This document shows positions 1-5,810 of a DNA stretch of 9,455 bases, piece by piece (the first letter of the stretch is position 1; every line of letters starts with the position of its first letter). The DNA is from WLJO01 sp032117595 (lineage in GTDB: Bacteria; Actinomycetota; Acidimicrobiia; Acidimicrobiales; Ilumatobacteraceae), in NCBI GenBank assembly GCA_032117595.1, contig JAULYZ010000129.1, positions 1-9,455 on the forward strand, written 5' to 3'. The position numbers and the translations under genes were made by a program. The notes beneath the pieces were generated by a model. The model worked only from the letters and a program-made list of their open reading frames with translations, made no database searches and was not told the origin of the DNA.

Positions 1-1
1 T

Positions 2-1582
2 CTCCATCGGCCGTTCGTCGACGACCTCGTGCGCCCCAATCCCGACGACCCCACCGGCAAATCAATGATGCGACGCGTCCCTGAGGTGCTCGACTGCTGG
101 TTCGAGTCAGGTTCGATGCCCTTTGCCCAGGTGCACTACCCGTTCGAGAACCGTGAATGGTTCGAGAGTCACTACCCGGGCGACTTCATCGTCGAGTACA
201 TCGCCCAGACGCGGGGCTGGTTCTACACCCTGCACGTGCTTGCAACTGCGCTCTTCGACCGCCCGGCGTTCCGCACCTGCGTGAGTCACGGCGTGGTGCT
301 CGGCGACGACGGACAGAAGATGTCGAAGAGCCTCCGCAACTACCCGGATCCGATGGTCATGTTCGATCGGTACGGGTCCGACGCGATGCGGTGGCACCTG
401 CTGTCGTCCGCAATCCTCCGGGGAGCGGACTTCTCGGTCTCCGAGGCAGGAATTCGCGAGACCGTTCGCCTGGTCATCCTGCCCCTCTGGAACAGTTGGT
501 ACTTCCTCTCGCTGTACGCGAATGCCGCAGGCCGTTCGGGCCGTGAGCGCACCGACCAGACCGATGTCCTCGACCGGTATCTCCTTGTCGAGCTCGGGGT
601 GCTGGTGGACCGCGTGACCGAACACATGGATGGGTACGACCTGTTCAGCGCGTGTCATGAGATCGCCTCGTTCCTCGACACGTTGACGAACTGGTACATC
701 CGTCGTAGCCGCGATCGCTTCTGGGCCGGCGACCAGGACGCCATCGATACCCTCCACACGGCGCTCTCGGTGCTCTGTCGTGTTGCGGCCCCGCTCCTGC
801 CGCTCGCCACCGACCACGTCTTTGCAGGACTCACCGGCGGCCGCAGCGTGCACCTCGAGGACTGGCCCCGAGCCGAGTCGTTCCCGTCCGACGTGTCGTT
901 GCTGAGCGGCATGCAGCAGGCACGGGCGGTCTGCTCGACGATCCTCGCGCTCCGCAAGAAGCATGAGCTTCGCGTCCGCCAGCCCCTCGCCTCGGCCCTC
1001 ATCGCGCAGCATGGATCCGTCGAGTTGATCCGACCACACGTGGATCTCATCCGCGACGAGGTGAACGTGAAGGATCTCGTCCTCACGACGGAGGTGGAGC
1101 GTCACGCCTCCTTCGACCTCAGCGTGCTCCCGAAGGCGGTCGGGCCCCGGCTCGGTGGCGAGACACAGCGGGTGATCCGTGCGGTCAAGTCCGGCGATTG
1201 GTCGCTCGACGGGGATCGGGTAATTGCCGGTGGCGTGGAACTGCTCCCCGGCGAGTACGAGCAGCGGCTCGTCCCGACTGGCGACGGGGTCTGCGGCGCC
1301 CTGCCGGGCAACGCGGGCGTCGTGATCCTCGACACGGTGATCACCGCAGCGCTCGAGCGTGAGGGCCTGGCCCGTGATCTGGTCCGGCTGGTTCAGCAGG
1401 AGCGCCGGTCGGCTGGACTCGCAGTGAGCGATCGAATCCGCCTGACCGTCCGGGCATCATCGGATTGGCTGAACGCTCTCGAGGAGTTCCGCGACTTCGT
1501 CTGCGGGGAGACGCTCGCTGTCGAGCTCGAGACGTCGCTCGCTTCGGGCGCCGAACCCGACATCGAGGTCGTTCGGGCCTGA
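2..1582 (+). CDS. ileS: Isoleucyl-tRNA synthetase, C-terminal part (5' end outside window)
   Basis: This enzyme charges tRNA-Ile with isoleucine in the cytoplasm. The frame is open from base 2, so the GTG at 29 is an internal valine codon and 526 C-terminal residues are visible, about half of a full-length enzyme. Seen in order: the VPEVLDCWFESGSMPFAQ block that precedes the second half of the catalytic Rossmann fold, the GDFIVEYIAQTRGWFYTLH block, the ATP-binding KMSKS signature (317-331, followed by LRNYPDP), then the helical anticodon-binding region, including a RVRQPL stretch. The CWFESGSMPFAQ form and the tail ending in a beta-rich domain (QQERRSAGLAVSDRIRLTV) match the long, eukaryote-like type 2 IleRS rather than the E. 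coli type with a C-terminal zinc finger. No terminal cysteine cluster is seen. The stop is TGA at 1580-1582. Identity is very secure; type 2 assignment is from motifs. Confidence 0.97.
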   Translation, partial: LHRPFVDDLVRPNPDDPTGKSMMRRVPEVLDCWFESGSMPFAQVHYPFENREWFESHYPGDFIVEYIAQTRGWFYTLHVLATALFDRPAFRTCVSHGVVLGDDGQKMSKSLRNYPDPMVMFDRYGSDAMRWHLLSSAILRGADFSVSEAGIRETVRLVILPLWNSWYFLSLYANAAGRSGRERTDQTDVLDRYLLVELGVLVDRVTEHMDGYDLFSACHEIASFLDTLTNWYIRRSRDRFWAGDQDAIDTLHTALSVLCRVAAPLLPLATDHVFAGLTGGRSVHLEDWPRAESFPSDVSLLSGMQQARAVCSTILALRKKHELRVRQPLASALIAQHGSVELIRPHVDLIRDEVNVKDLVLTTEVERHASFDLSVLPKAVGPRLGGETQRVIRAVKSGDWSLDGDRVIAGGVELLPGEYEQRLVPTGDGVCGALPGNAGVVILDTVITAALEREGLARDLVRLVQQERRSAGLAVSDRIRLTVRASSDWLNALEEFRDFVCGETLAVELETSLASGAEPDIEVVRA

Positions 1583-1592
1583 CCGTTGCCCC

Positions 1593-1616
1593 GTCGGGCC
1601 CGACCTTTGGCCCGGC
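1593..1616 (+). terminator. GC-rich hairpin after ileS, possible weak terminator
   Basis: Just after the ileS stop, CGGGCC (1595-1600) pairs with GGCCCG (1609-1614) around an 8-base loop. The stem extends by a T-G and a G-C pair to 1593/1616. No run of T follows, so it is not a canonical intrinsic terminator. It could terminate or attenuate ileS transcription before the next promoter, or be an mRNA-stabilising stem. Confidence 0.35.
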
Positions 1617-1636
1617 CGTGACGGTACAGTACGGCC
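1614..1636. promoter_or_regulatory. Imperfect inverted repeat around the -10 hexamer
   Basis: GGCCGT (1614-1619) and its reverse complement ACGGCC (1631-1636) flank the TACAGT hexamer, with a smaller GTAC-A-GTAC palindrome (1624-1632) nested to the right of centre. About 7 of 11 symmetric positions match. Its placement over a putative promoter would suit an operator, but short GC-rich palindromes arise easily by chance. Confidence 0.25.
1625..1630 (+). promoter_or_regulatory. -10-like hexamer TACAGT for the DksA-like gene
   Basis: TACAGT fits the TAnnnT actinobacterial -10 consensus. A start about 7 bases downstream (near 1637) would give a leader of roughly 23 bases carrying the strong Shine-Dalgarno at 1643-1649. 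No convincing -35 is visible at 16-18 bp upstream. The hexamer sits inside an imperfect inverted repeat (1614-1636). Confidence 0.4.
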
Positions 1637-1642
1637 CCGCAC

Positions 1643-1649
1643 AAGGAGG
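1643..1649 (+). promoter_or_regulatory. Strong Shine-Dalgarno AAGGAGG
   Basis: AAGGAGG lies 10 bases before the ATG at 1660. It is the strongest ribosome-binding site in the window. It decides the start of the DksA-like gene: the same frame is open back to 1465 through the end of ileS, but that extension overlaps ileS in another frame and lacks such a site. Confidence 0.85.
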
Positions 1650-1659
1650 CAACCTCACG

Positions 1660-2580
1660 ATGGCCACGGCAAAGAAGCAGAAGCCCAAGAAGACCGCTGC
1701 CAAGAAGTCTCCGGCGAAGAAGTCGCCTGCGAAGAAGGCTCCGGCGAAGAAGGCTCCGGCGAAGAAGGCTCCGGCGAAGAAGGCTCCGGCGAAGAAGGCT
1801 CCGGCCAAGAAGTCTCCGGCCAAGAAGGCTCCGGCCAAGAAGTCTCCGGCCAAGAAGTCTCCGGCGAAGAAGGCTCCGGCGAAGAAGTCTCCGGCGAAGA
1901 AGGCTCCGGCGAAGAAGGTTCCGGCGAAGAAGGCTCCGGCGAAGAAGGCTCCCGCGAAGAAGGCTCCCGCGAAGAAGGCGCCAGCGAAGAAGGCTCCGGC
2001 GAAGAAGGCTCCGGCGAAGCAGGTACCCGCCAAGAAGGCTCCTGCCGCAAAGGCGACGTCGAAGCCTGCAGCAGCGACGACGGTGATCGACAAGACGCCG
2101 GTCAAGCCGGTCAAGCCGGTCAAGCCCAAGCCTCCCCTCAAGCCGGTGTATCAGGGCCCCAAGCCCATCGTCCCCAAGCCGGGCGTCACGGTCACGCCCT
2201 CGAAGGATTTCGACCAGAAGTTCCTCGAGGGCCAGCGATCAGCGCTGCTCGAGGAACGGGAGCAGCTCACCGGTCAGGCAACGCGCCTCGAGAACGAGGC
2301 GAACTCGCTGATCGAGGACGTCGAGATGGGTGATGTTCAGTTCGACGACGAGAGCGGCGAGGGCGACACGATGGTGGTCGAGCGCGAGCGCGATCTCGCT
2401 CTCTCCGCCCAGGCCCGGCAGATCGTCGTCGAGATCGACGATGCCATTGCGCGGATTGCCAACGGTACGTACGGCTACTCCATCTCGACGGGCCTGCCGA
2501 TCCCGAAGGAGCGTCTGCGGGCGATCCCGTGGGCGACGCTCCGTGTCGACGAGAAGGCTGGCGGGATCGGCCGCCGCTGA
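1660..2580 (+). CDS. DksA/TraR-like protein with long lysine-rich PAKKx repeat tail and degenerate zinc finger
   Basis: The start ATG 1660 is chosen from the AAGGAGG site, giving 306 residues. Residues 1-17 are basic. Residues 18-127 are 22 uninterrupted pentapeptides PAKKx (x mostly A, sometimes S or V; one is PAKQV), like histone H1 tails and bacterial H1-like DNA-binding proteins. A KPVKPVKPVKPK linker (about 147-158) follows, then a DksA/TraR-like domain (about 182-306): two helices able to form a coiled coil with an acidic stretch between them, then YGYSISTGLPIPKERLRAIP, the usual finger region. The four expected cysteines are replaced by S274, T277, R295 and E298, and the whole protein has no cysteine, so it cannot bind zinc in the family way. 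DksA-family proteins act in the RNA polymerase secondary channel; the tail suggests DNA or RNA binding and nucleoid localisation. A similar gene between ileS and lspA is, as I recall, found in Streptomyces. Exact function is inferred. Confidence 0.92.
   Translation: MATAKKQKPKKTAAKKSPAKKSPAKKAPAKKAPAKKAPAKKAPAKKAPAKKSPAKKAPAKKSPAKKSPAKKAPAKKSPAKKAPAKKVPAKKAPAKKAPAKKAPAKKAPAKKAPAKKAPAKQVPAKKAPAAKATSKPAAATTVIDKTPVKPVKPVKPKPPLKPVYQGPKPIVPKPGVTVTPSKDFDQKFLEGQRSALLEEREQLTGQATRLENEANSLIEDVEMGDVQFDDESGEGDTMVVERERDLALSAQARQIVVEIDDAIARIANGTYGYSISTGLPIPKERLRAIPWATLRVDEKAGGIGRR
1711..2040 (+). repeat. 22 tandem 15-bp units encoding PAKKx
   Basis: The 330 bp split exactly into 22 units of 15 bp, modal unit CCGGCGAAGAAGGCT. 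The four units at 1741-1800 are identical. The four at 1801-1860 all use GCC for alanine whereas most others use GCG, and two at 1951-1980 begin CCC, showing block-wise duplication. Serine units (six KKSP sites including 1696-1710) cluster in the first half. Units keep T-ending GCT/TCT codons, unlike the G/C-ending bias of neighbouring genes. The array is likely to vary in copy number between strains through slippage or recombination. Confidence 0.97.
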
Positions 2581-2612
2581 GCGCGGTCGGTAGCACAGGC
2601 GGTACAGCAATC

Positions 2613-3146
2613 ATGTCGAACCGGGCGGAGGACGACTCCACAGAGCCCGCAGCGGTGGAACGAGTGAGCCGTCGTCGGCTTCGTGTCGAGCCGCTGAGCC
2701 TCGGGGTTGCTGGACTCTGGATACTCCTCGACCAGATCACCAAGTCGTGGGCGGTAGCTCGACTGAGCGATGGTCGGGTTATCGACGTGGTCGGTTCGCT
2801 GCGGTTCAACCTGTCCTTCAACAGCGGGATGGCGTTCGGCCGGGGCCAGGGTCTCGGCCCGGTCATCGGCGTGGTCGCGCTGGTGGTGGTGGTCGTTCTG
2901 CTCGTTGGCCTCCGGGTAGAGGGCAGTCGTCTCGGGGTGGTCGCCGTCGGGCTCGTCGTGGGCGGTGCGGCAGGCAATGTGGTGGACCGATTGTTCCGTG
3001 GCGAGGCGTGGTTCCGCGGTGCGGTGGTCGACTTCATCGACCTGCAGTGGTGGCCGGTCTTCAATATCGCCGACATCGGGGTAACGGTGGGAGGGTTGCT
3101 GCTCGTTGTGTCCTCGGTGTGGGGTCCCCGGCGGCGCGCAGCGTGA
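2613..3146 (+). CDS. lspA: Lipoprotein signal peptidase (signal peptidase II)
   Basis: LspA is the membrane aspartyl protease that removes signal peptides from diacylated prolipoproteins. The ATG at 2613 gives 177 residues, a normal size, with a polar basic N-terminal extension of about 25 residues. An AGGCGG site (2597-2602) lies 10 bases upstream. Four membrane segments are apparent (about 28-46, 82-101, 106-124, 155-171). Family motifs are all present: LDQITKSWA (D40, K44), FNLSFNSGMAFG (N66, N70), GGAAGNVVDR (N122, D125, R126), VVDF with catalytic D140, and FNIAD with catalytic D154. It starts 32 bp after the DksA-like gene and its stop overlaps the next start, so cotranscription is likely. 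The LspA site is the known target of globomycin. Confidence 0.96.
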   Translation: MSNRAEDDSTEPAAVERVSRRRLRVEPLSLGVAGLWILLDQITKSWAVARLSDGRVIDVVGSLRFNLSFNSGMAFGRGQGLGPVIGVVALVVVVVLLVGLRVEGSRLGVVAVGLVVGGAAGNVVDRLFRGEAWFRGAVVDFIDLQWWPVFNIADIGVTVGGLLLVVSSVWGPRRRAA

Positions 3147-4069
3147 TCGTCGAGGAGATCCCCCCGGTGCTCGGTGGTGAGCGGCTCGACCGAGTCGTCT
3201 CCCTGCTGGCCGATGTGACGCGCTCGGAGGCTGCATCACTGGTGGACGGTGGCCACGTCTCGCTCGACGGGGCGGTGTCGTTGGTCGGAAAGCTGCGCGT
3301 GCAGGTCGGCCAGCGAATCGAGATCGACGAGTCGGGCGTGCCGGTGAGCGCACCACCCACTGCTGATCCCGGGGTGGAGTGCGATGTGGTGTACGACGAC
3401 GCCGACGTCATCGTGGTGAACAAGGCCGTCGGACAGGTGGTGCACCCCGGCGCCGGCAACCCGGAGCGAACCCTGGTGAACGGGCTCCTTGCGAGGTACC
3501 CGGAGCTGGCCGCCGTCGGAGAGCAGCACCGGCCCGGCATCGTGCATCGCCTCGATGTGGGAACGAGCGGATTGCTCGTGGTGGCGCGTTCGCAACGGGC
3601 GTACGACGTGCTCGTGGCAGCGCTCGCACAGCGTCTCGTGGTGCGCGAGTACCTGTGTCTGGTGTGGGGACACCCCGAGGCGAATCAGGGTGTGATCGAC
3701 GCCCCCATCGGCCGAGACCCGCGCGACCCCATGCGCATGGCGGTGGTGGCATCGGGCAAGCCGTCCCGCACGCGCTTTGAGGTGATCGAACGCTTCGGTC
3801 GGCCAAAGGTCGCGTTGCTGCGATGCCGCCTCGAGACGGGACGGACCCATCAGATCCGGGTACACCTCGCGGGGAGCGGGTTTCCGGTGGTGGGCGACGC
3901 AACCTACGGCGGCTCACGCAGCCAGATTCGGCTCAACCGGCCGTTCCTGCACGCCGCCCGCCTCGGATTCGATCATCCTCGTTCGGGAGAGCATCTGGCC
4001 TTCGACGCGCCGCTCCCCGCTGACCTGCAGGCCGTTCTCGATGCGCTCGAACGGGGCGACCTCGACTGA
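3143..4069 (+). CDS. RluA-family 23S rRNA-type pseudouridine synthase (RluD-like)
   Basis: This enzyme isomerises uridine to pseudouridine in RNA, probably large-subunit rRNA. The start is the GTG at 3143 that overlaps the lspA TGA by four bases (GTGA), implying translational coupling; the protein is 308 residues, a typical length. An N-terminal S4 RNA-binding domain (about residues 12-65, GERLDRVVSLL then SLVDGGHVSLDG) precedes the catalytic domain (about 83-245). The catalytic signature HRLDVGTSGLLVVAR has the essential aspartate D138 (codon 3554-3556), and RTHQIRVHLAG (234-244) is the second conserved block. Its position directly after lspA is common in bacteria. The exact uridine target cannot be read from sequence, so no specific symbol is given. 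Confidence 0.95.
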   Translation: MIVEEIPPVLGGERLDRVVSLLADVTRSEAASLVDGGHVSLDGAVSLVGKLRVQVGQRIEIDESGVPVSAPPTADPGVECDVVYDDADVIVVNKAVGQVVHPGAGNPERTLVNGLLARYPELAAVGEQHRPGIVHRLDVGTSGLLVVARSQRAYDVLVAALAQRLVVREYLCLVWGHPEANQGVIDAPIGRDPRDPMRMAVVASGKPSRTRFEVIERFGRPKVALLRCRLETGRTHQIRVHLAGSGFPVVGDATYGGSRSQIRLNRPFLHAARLGFDHPRSGEHLAFDAPLPADLQAVLDALERGDLD

Positions 4070-4082
4070 CGGGGTCCGCGCC

Positions 4083-4541
4083 TCAGTGCGGATGATCGTG
4101 ATCGAGCGAGGGCCATGGGGCCTCGCCACGCGTCGACGCCGCGATCGATGCGAGGGTGTAGGACTCCAGATGGCGTCGCATGTGCTCGCCGGCTGCCTGC
4201 CAGACAGCGAGGAGCACGCACTGTCCCTCGTGATCACAGGCCCCGTCCTGGTGCGGTTGGCCGAAGTCGCCGAGGACGATCGGGCCGTCGACCGCAGAGA
4301 CGATCTCGGAGAGGCGGATCTGGTCGGCCGGCCGGGCAAGCACGTAGCCACCGCCGACACCCCGCTTGGAACGCACCAGCCCGGCGCCCTTCAGGGCGAG
4401 GAGGATCTGTTCGAGATAGGGCTGCGGTAGCCCCGTACGTTCTGCGATGTCACGGACCGAAGTCGGCCCGGCCTGATCGCCGTGGAGCGTGAGCGACAGC
4501 AGCGCTCTGCACGCATAGTCCCCCCTCGTCGACACCCGCAC
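4083..4541 (-). CDS. Rrf2-family transcriptional regulator
   Basis: Rrf2 proteins (IscR, NsrR, CymR, RsrR) are winged-helix regulators, many sensing iron-sulfur cluster status, nitric oxide or redox. The family N-terminus RVSTRGDYACRALLSL places the start at the GTG at 4541, giving 152 residues; the frame extends further upstream to 4598 but that part is not family-like. The helix-turn-helix is at about 27-50 (VRDIAERTGLPQPYLEQIL) and the wing at about 56-70 (RSKRGVGGGYVLARP). Of the three cysteines usual in cluster-binding members only C102 and C108 remain, spaced as the last two of IscR/NsrR; the first position is P96. D8, the aspartate ligand described for Streptomyces NsrR, is kept. The C-terminus is histidine-rich (DHDHPH). 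It converges on the pseudouridine synthase gene (13 bp between stops) and diverges from the phosphodiesterase gene, its most obvious candidate target besides itself. Confidence 0.9.
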   Translation of the reverse strand: MRVSTRGDYACRALLSLTLHGDQAGPTSVRDIAERTGLPQPYLEQILLALKGAGLVRSKRGVGGGYVLARPADQIRLSEIVSAVDGPIVLGDFGQPHQDGACDHEGQCVLLAVWQAAGEHMRRHLESYTLASIAASTRGEAPWPSLDHDHPH

Positions 4542-4544
4542 GTC

Positions 4545-4560
4545 TGCATCGTAGATGGCA
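4545..4560. promoter_or_regulatory. Near-palindrome overlapping the Rrf2 promoter, possible operator
   Basis: TGCATC (4545-4550), GTA, then GATGGCA (4554-4560) form an inverted repeat, exact except for one inserted G. It covers the putative -10 hexamer and abuts the start codon, where an autorepressor site would be expected. It is short, so chance is possible. Confidence 0.25.
4548..4553 (-). promoter_or_regulatory. -10-like hexamer TACGAT, probable leaderless start of the Rrf2 gene
   Basis: Read on the minus strand, TACGAT (4553 to 4548) fits TAnnnT and is followed by six bases and then the GTG at 4541. Transcription starting at the usual distance would begin at the G of the start codon, giving a leaderless mRNA, which agrees with the lack of a Shine-Dalgarno upstream of 4541. 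No clear -35 is visible. Confidence 0.4.
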
Positions 4561-4628
4561 GGACCGCGCTTAGGCCCTGCCCGTGCTCGGGCCACCACGA
4601 CCGGGCTGGTTGTTTCCGGGGGAGCGAG

Positions 4629-5753
4629 GTGCTCAACTACCCCGTGGTGACCGCTCCGATCCTTCCCGACTACTCCGGGCCGAATGTCCGGGGTGTGATC
4701 CCGGGACTTCTCGGCACACGTGGGTCACTCGGGGCGAGGCCTCCGTGGTTTCCGGCGCCCATGCGCGAGGCGAGGCAGGTCGTGCTGTTCGTGGTGGACG
4801 GTCTCGGGTGGGACCAGCTCCGTGATCGTCCGCACGTTGCGCCGGTGCTCCACTCGATGACGGGTGGACCCATCACGACGGTGGCGCCGACGACGACGTC
4901 GACAGCGCTCACCTCGATCGCCACGGGGCTGACGCCCGCTGAGCACGGAATCCTCGGTTATCGGGTCGACGTCGCCGGTGAGGTCGTCAACATGTTGCGT
5001 TGGTACGGCCCGCGAGGCGATGCCCGCCAGCGGATTCCACCCCAGCGATTCCAGCCGCACCGTCCGTTCCTCGGCGAGCCGGTGCCGGTGGTGAGCCGGG
5101 TCGACCTCGAGGGGTCGGCGTTCTCCGAGGCACACCTTCGTGGAGTGCGCAACCACGGCTGGCGCGTGCCCTCCAACCTCGTGGTGGAGGTGTCGCGGTT
5201 GGTCCGTGCGGGTGAGGCCTTCGTCTACGCGTACTACGACGGCCTCGACAAGGTCGCGCACGAGTACGGGTTCGGCGAGCACTACGACGCCGAGTTGCGC
5301 AGCATCGATCGGATGGTCGCCGATGTTCTCGAGACCCTCCCTGCGGGCGCAGCACTGTGCGTTACCGCCGACCACGGACAGGTTCACGTCGGCGACGCGC
5401 TGATCCGTCCCCACCAGTCGGTGCTCGACGCCACCCGCCATCAGAGCGGCGAGGGACGGTTCCGCTGGTTCCACGGCCGTTCCGGGGCAGCGGATGGACT
5501 CCTCGAAGCGTGCGCTGCGCACGCCGATGTGGCCTGGGTGGTGAGCCGGGCGCAAGTGCTCGACGAGCATTGGTTCGGGCCGTCGATGGCCTCTGATGTG
5601 GCGCGTCGACTCGGGGACGTGGCGTTGGTGGCCCGCGAGCCGGTGAGTTTCGACGACCCGTCCGATAGCGGCCCGTTCTCGCTCGTCTGTCGTCACGGTT
5701 CGCTGACTTCGGCCGAGATGTACGTACCCTTGGTCGCGGCGGTAGGACGGTGA
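4629..5753 (+). CDS. Type I phosphodiesterase/nucleotide pyrophosphatase family protein (alkaline phosphatase superfamily)
   Basis: The GTG at 4629 (MLNYPVVTAP) is preceded four bases away by GGAG within a G-rich run, giving 374 residues; a longer reading to 4482 would overlap the divergent Rrf2 gene and is rejected. The two-metal site of this superfamily can be traced: D57 in FVVDGLGWD, a nucleophile threonine within PTTTST (about T88-T90), D207 and H211 in DGLDKVAHEYG, D248-H249 in VTADHGQ, and H356 in CRHGS. The motif TSIATGLTPAEHGILGYR after the nucleophile is typical of the family. Members hydrolyse phosphodiester or pyrophosphate bonds in nucleotides or lipids; the substrate is not predictable here. 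No signal peptide or membrane segment is apparent, so it is probably cytoplasmic. Its start lies 87 bp from that of the Rrf2 gene, so shared control is possible. Confidence 0.88.
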   Translation: MLNYPVVTAPILPDYSGPNVRGVIPGLLGTRGSLGARPPWFPAPMREARQVVLFVVDGLGWDQLRDRPHVAPVLHSMTGGPITTVAPTTTSTALTSIATGLTPAEHGILGYRVDVAGEVVNMLRWYGPRGDARQRIPPQRFQPHRPFLGEPVPVVSRVDLEGSAFSEAHLRGVRNHGWRVPSNLVVEVSRLVRAGEAFVYAYYDGLDKVAHEYGFGEHYDAELRSIDRMVADVLETLPAGAALCVTADHGQVHVGDALIRPHQSVLDATRHQSGEGRFRWFHGRSGAADGLLEACAAHADVAWVVSRAQVLDEHWFGPSMASDVARRLGDVALVAREPVSFDDPSDSGPFSLVCRHGSLTSAEMYVPLVAAVGR

Positions 5754-5775
5754 GGCCTCCGGGGCACGCCACCCC

Positions 5776-5781
5776 TACCGT
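5776..5781 (+). promoter_or_regulatory. -10-like hexamer TACCGT upstream of bpa
   Basis: TACCGT fits TAnnnT and lies in the 57-bp gap between the phosphodiesterase stop and the first possible bpa start. Transcription from near 5788 would leave about 22 bases of leader to the GTG at 5811. No good -35 is seen, and read-through from the upstream gene is equally possible. Confidence 0.3.
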
Positions 5782-5810
5782 GCGAGTGTGAGCACAGGGT
5801 CGAGAGCGAC

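Noticed and set aside
1465..1659. Upstream extension of the DksA-like gene into ileS
   Set aside because: The extension is the +2 reading of the ileS end, has no ribosome-binding site, and the AAGGAGG at 1643-1649 clearly marks ATG 1660.
1341..2141. Long reverse-strand open frames across the repeat (FAGAF-type and SSPEP-type proteins)
   Set aside because: They are antisense readings of the PAKKx array; a 15-bp repeat without stops in any frame creates long frames automatically. No ribosome-binding site or family match is seen.
2267..3356. Reverse-strand frames antisense to lspA
   Set aside because: They overlap strongly conserved LspA motifs on the forward strand and show only Arg/Ser/Pro-rich composition typical of shadow frames.
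4482..4628. N-terminal extension of the phosphodiesterase overlapping the Rrf2 gene
   Set aside because: It runs antisense through the conserved N-terminus of the Rrf2 regulator and is rich in Arg, Cys and His without family similarity; the GTG at 4629 has a nearby GGAG.
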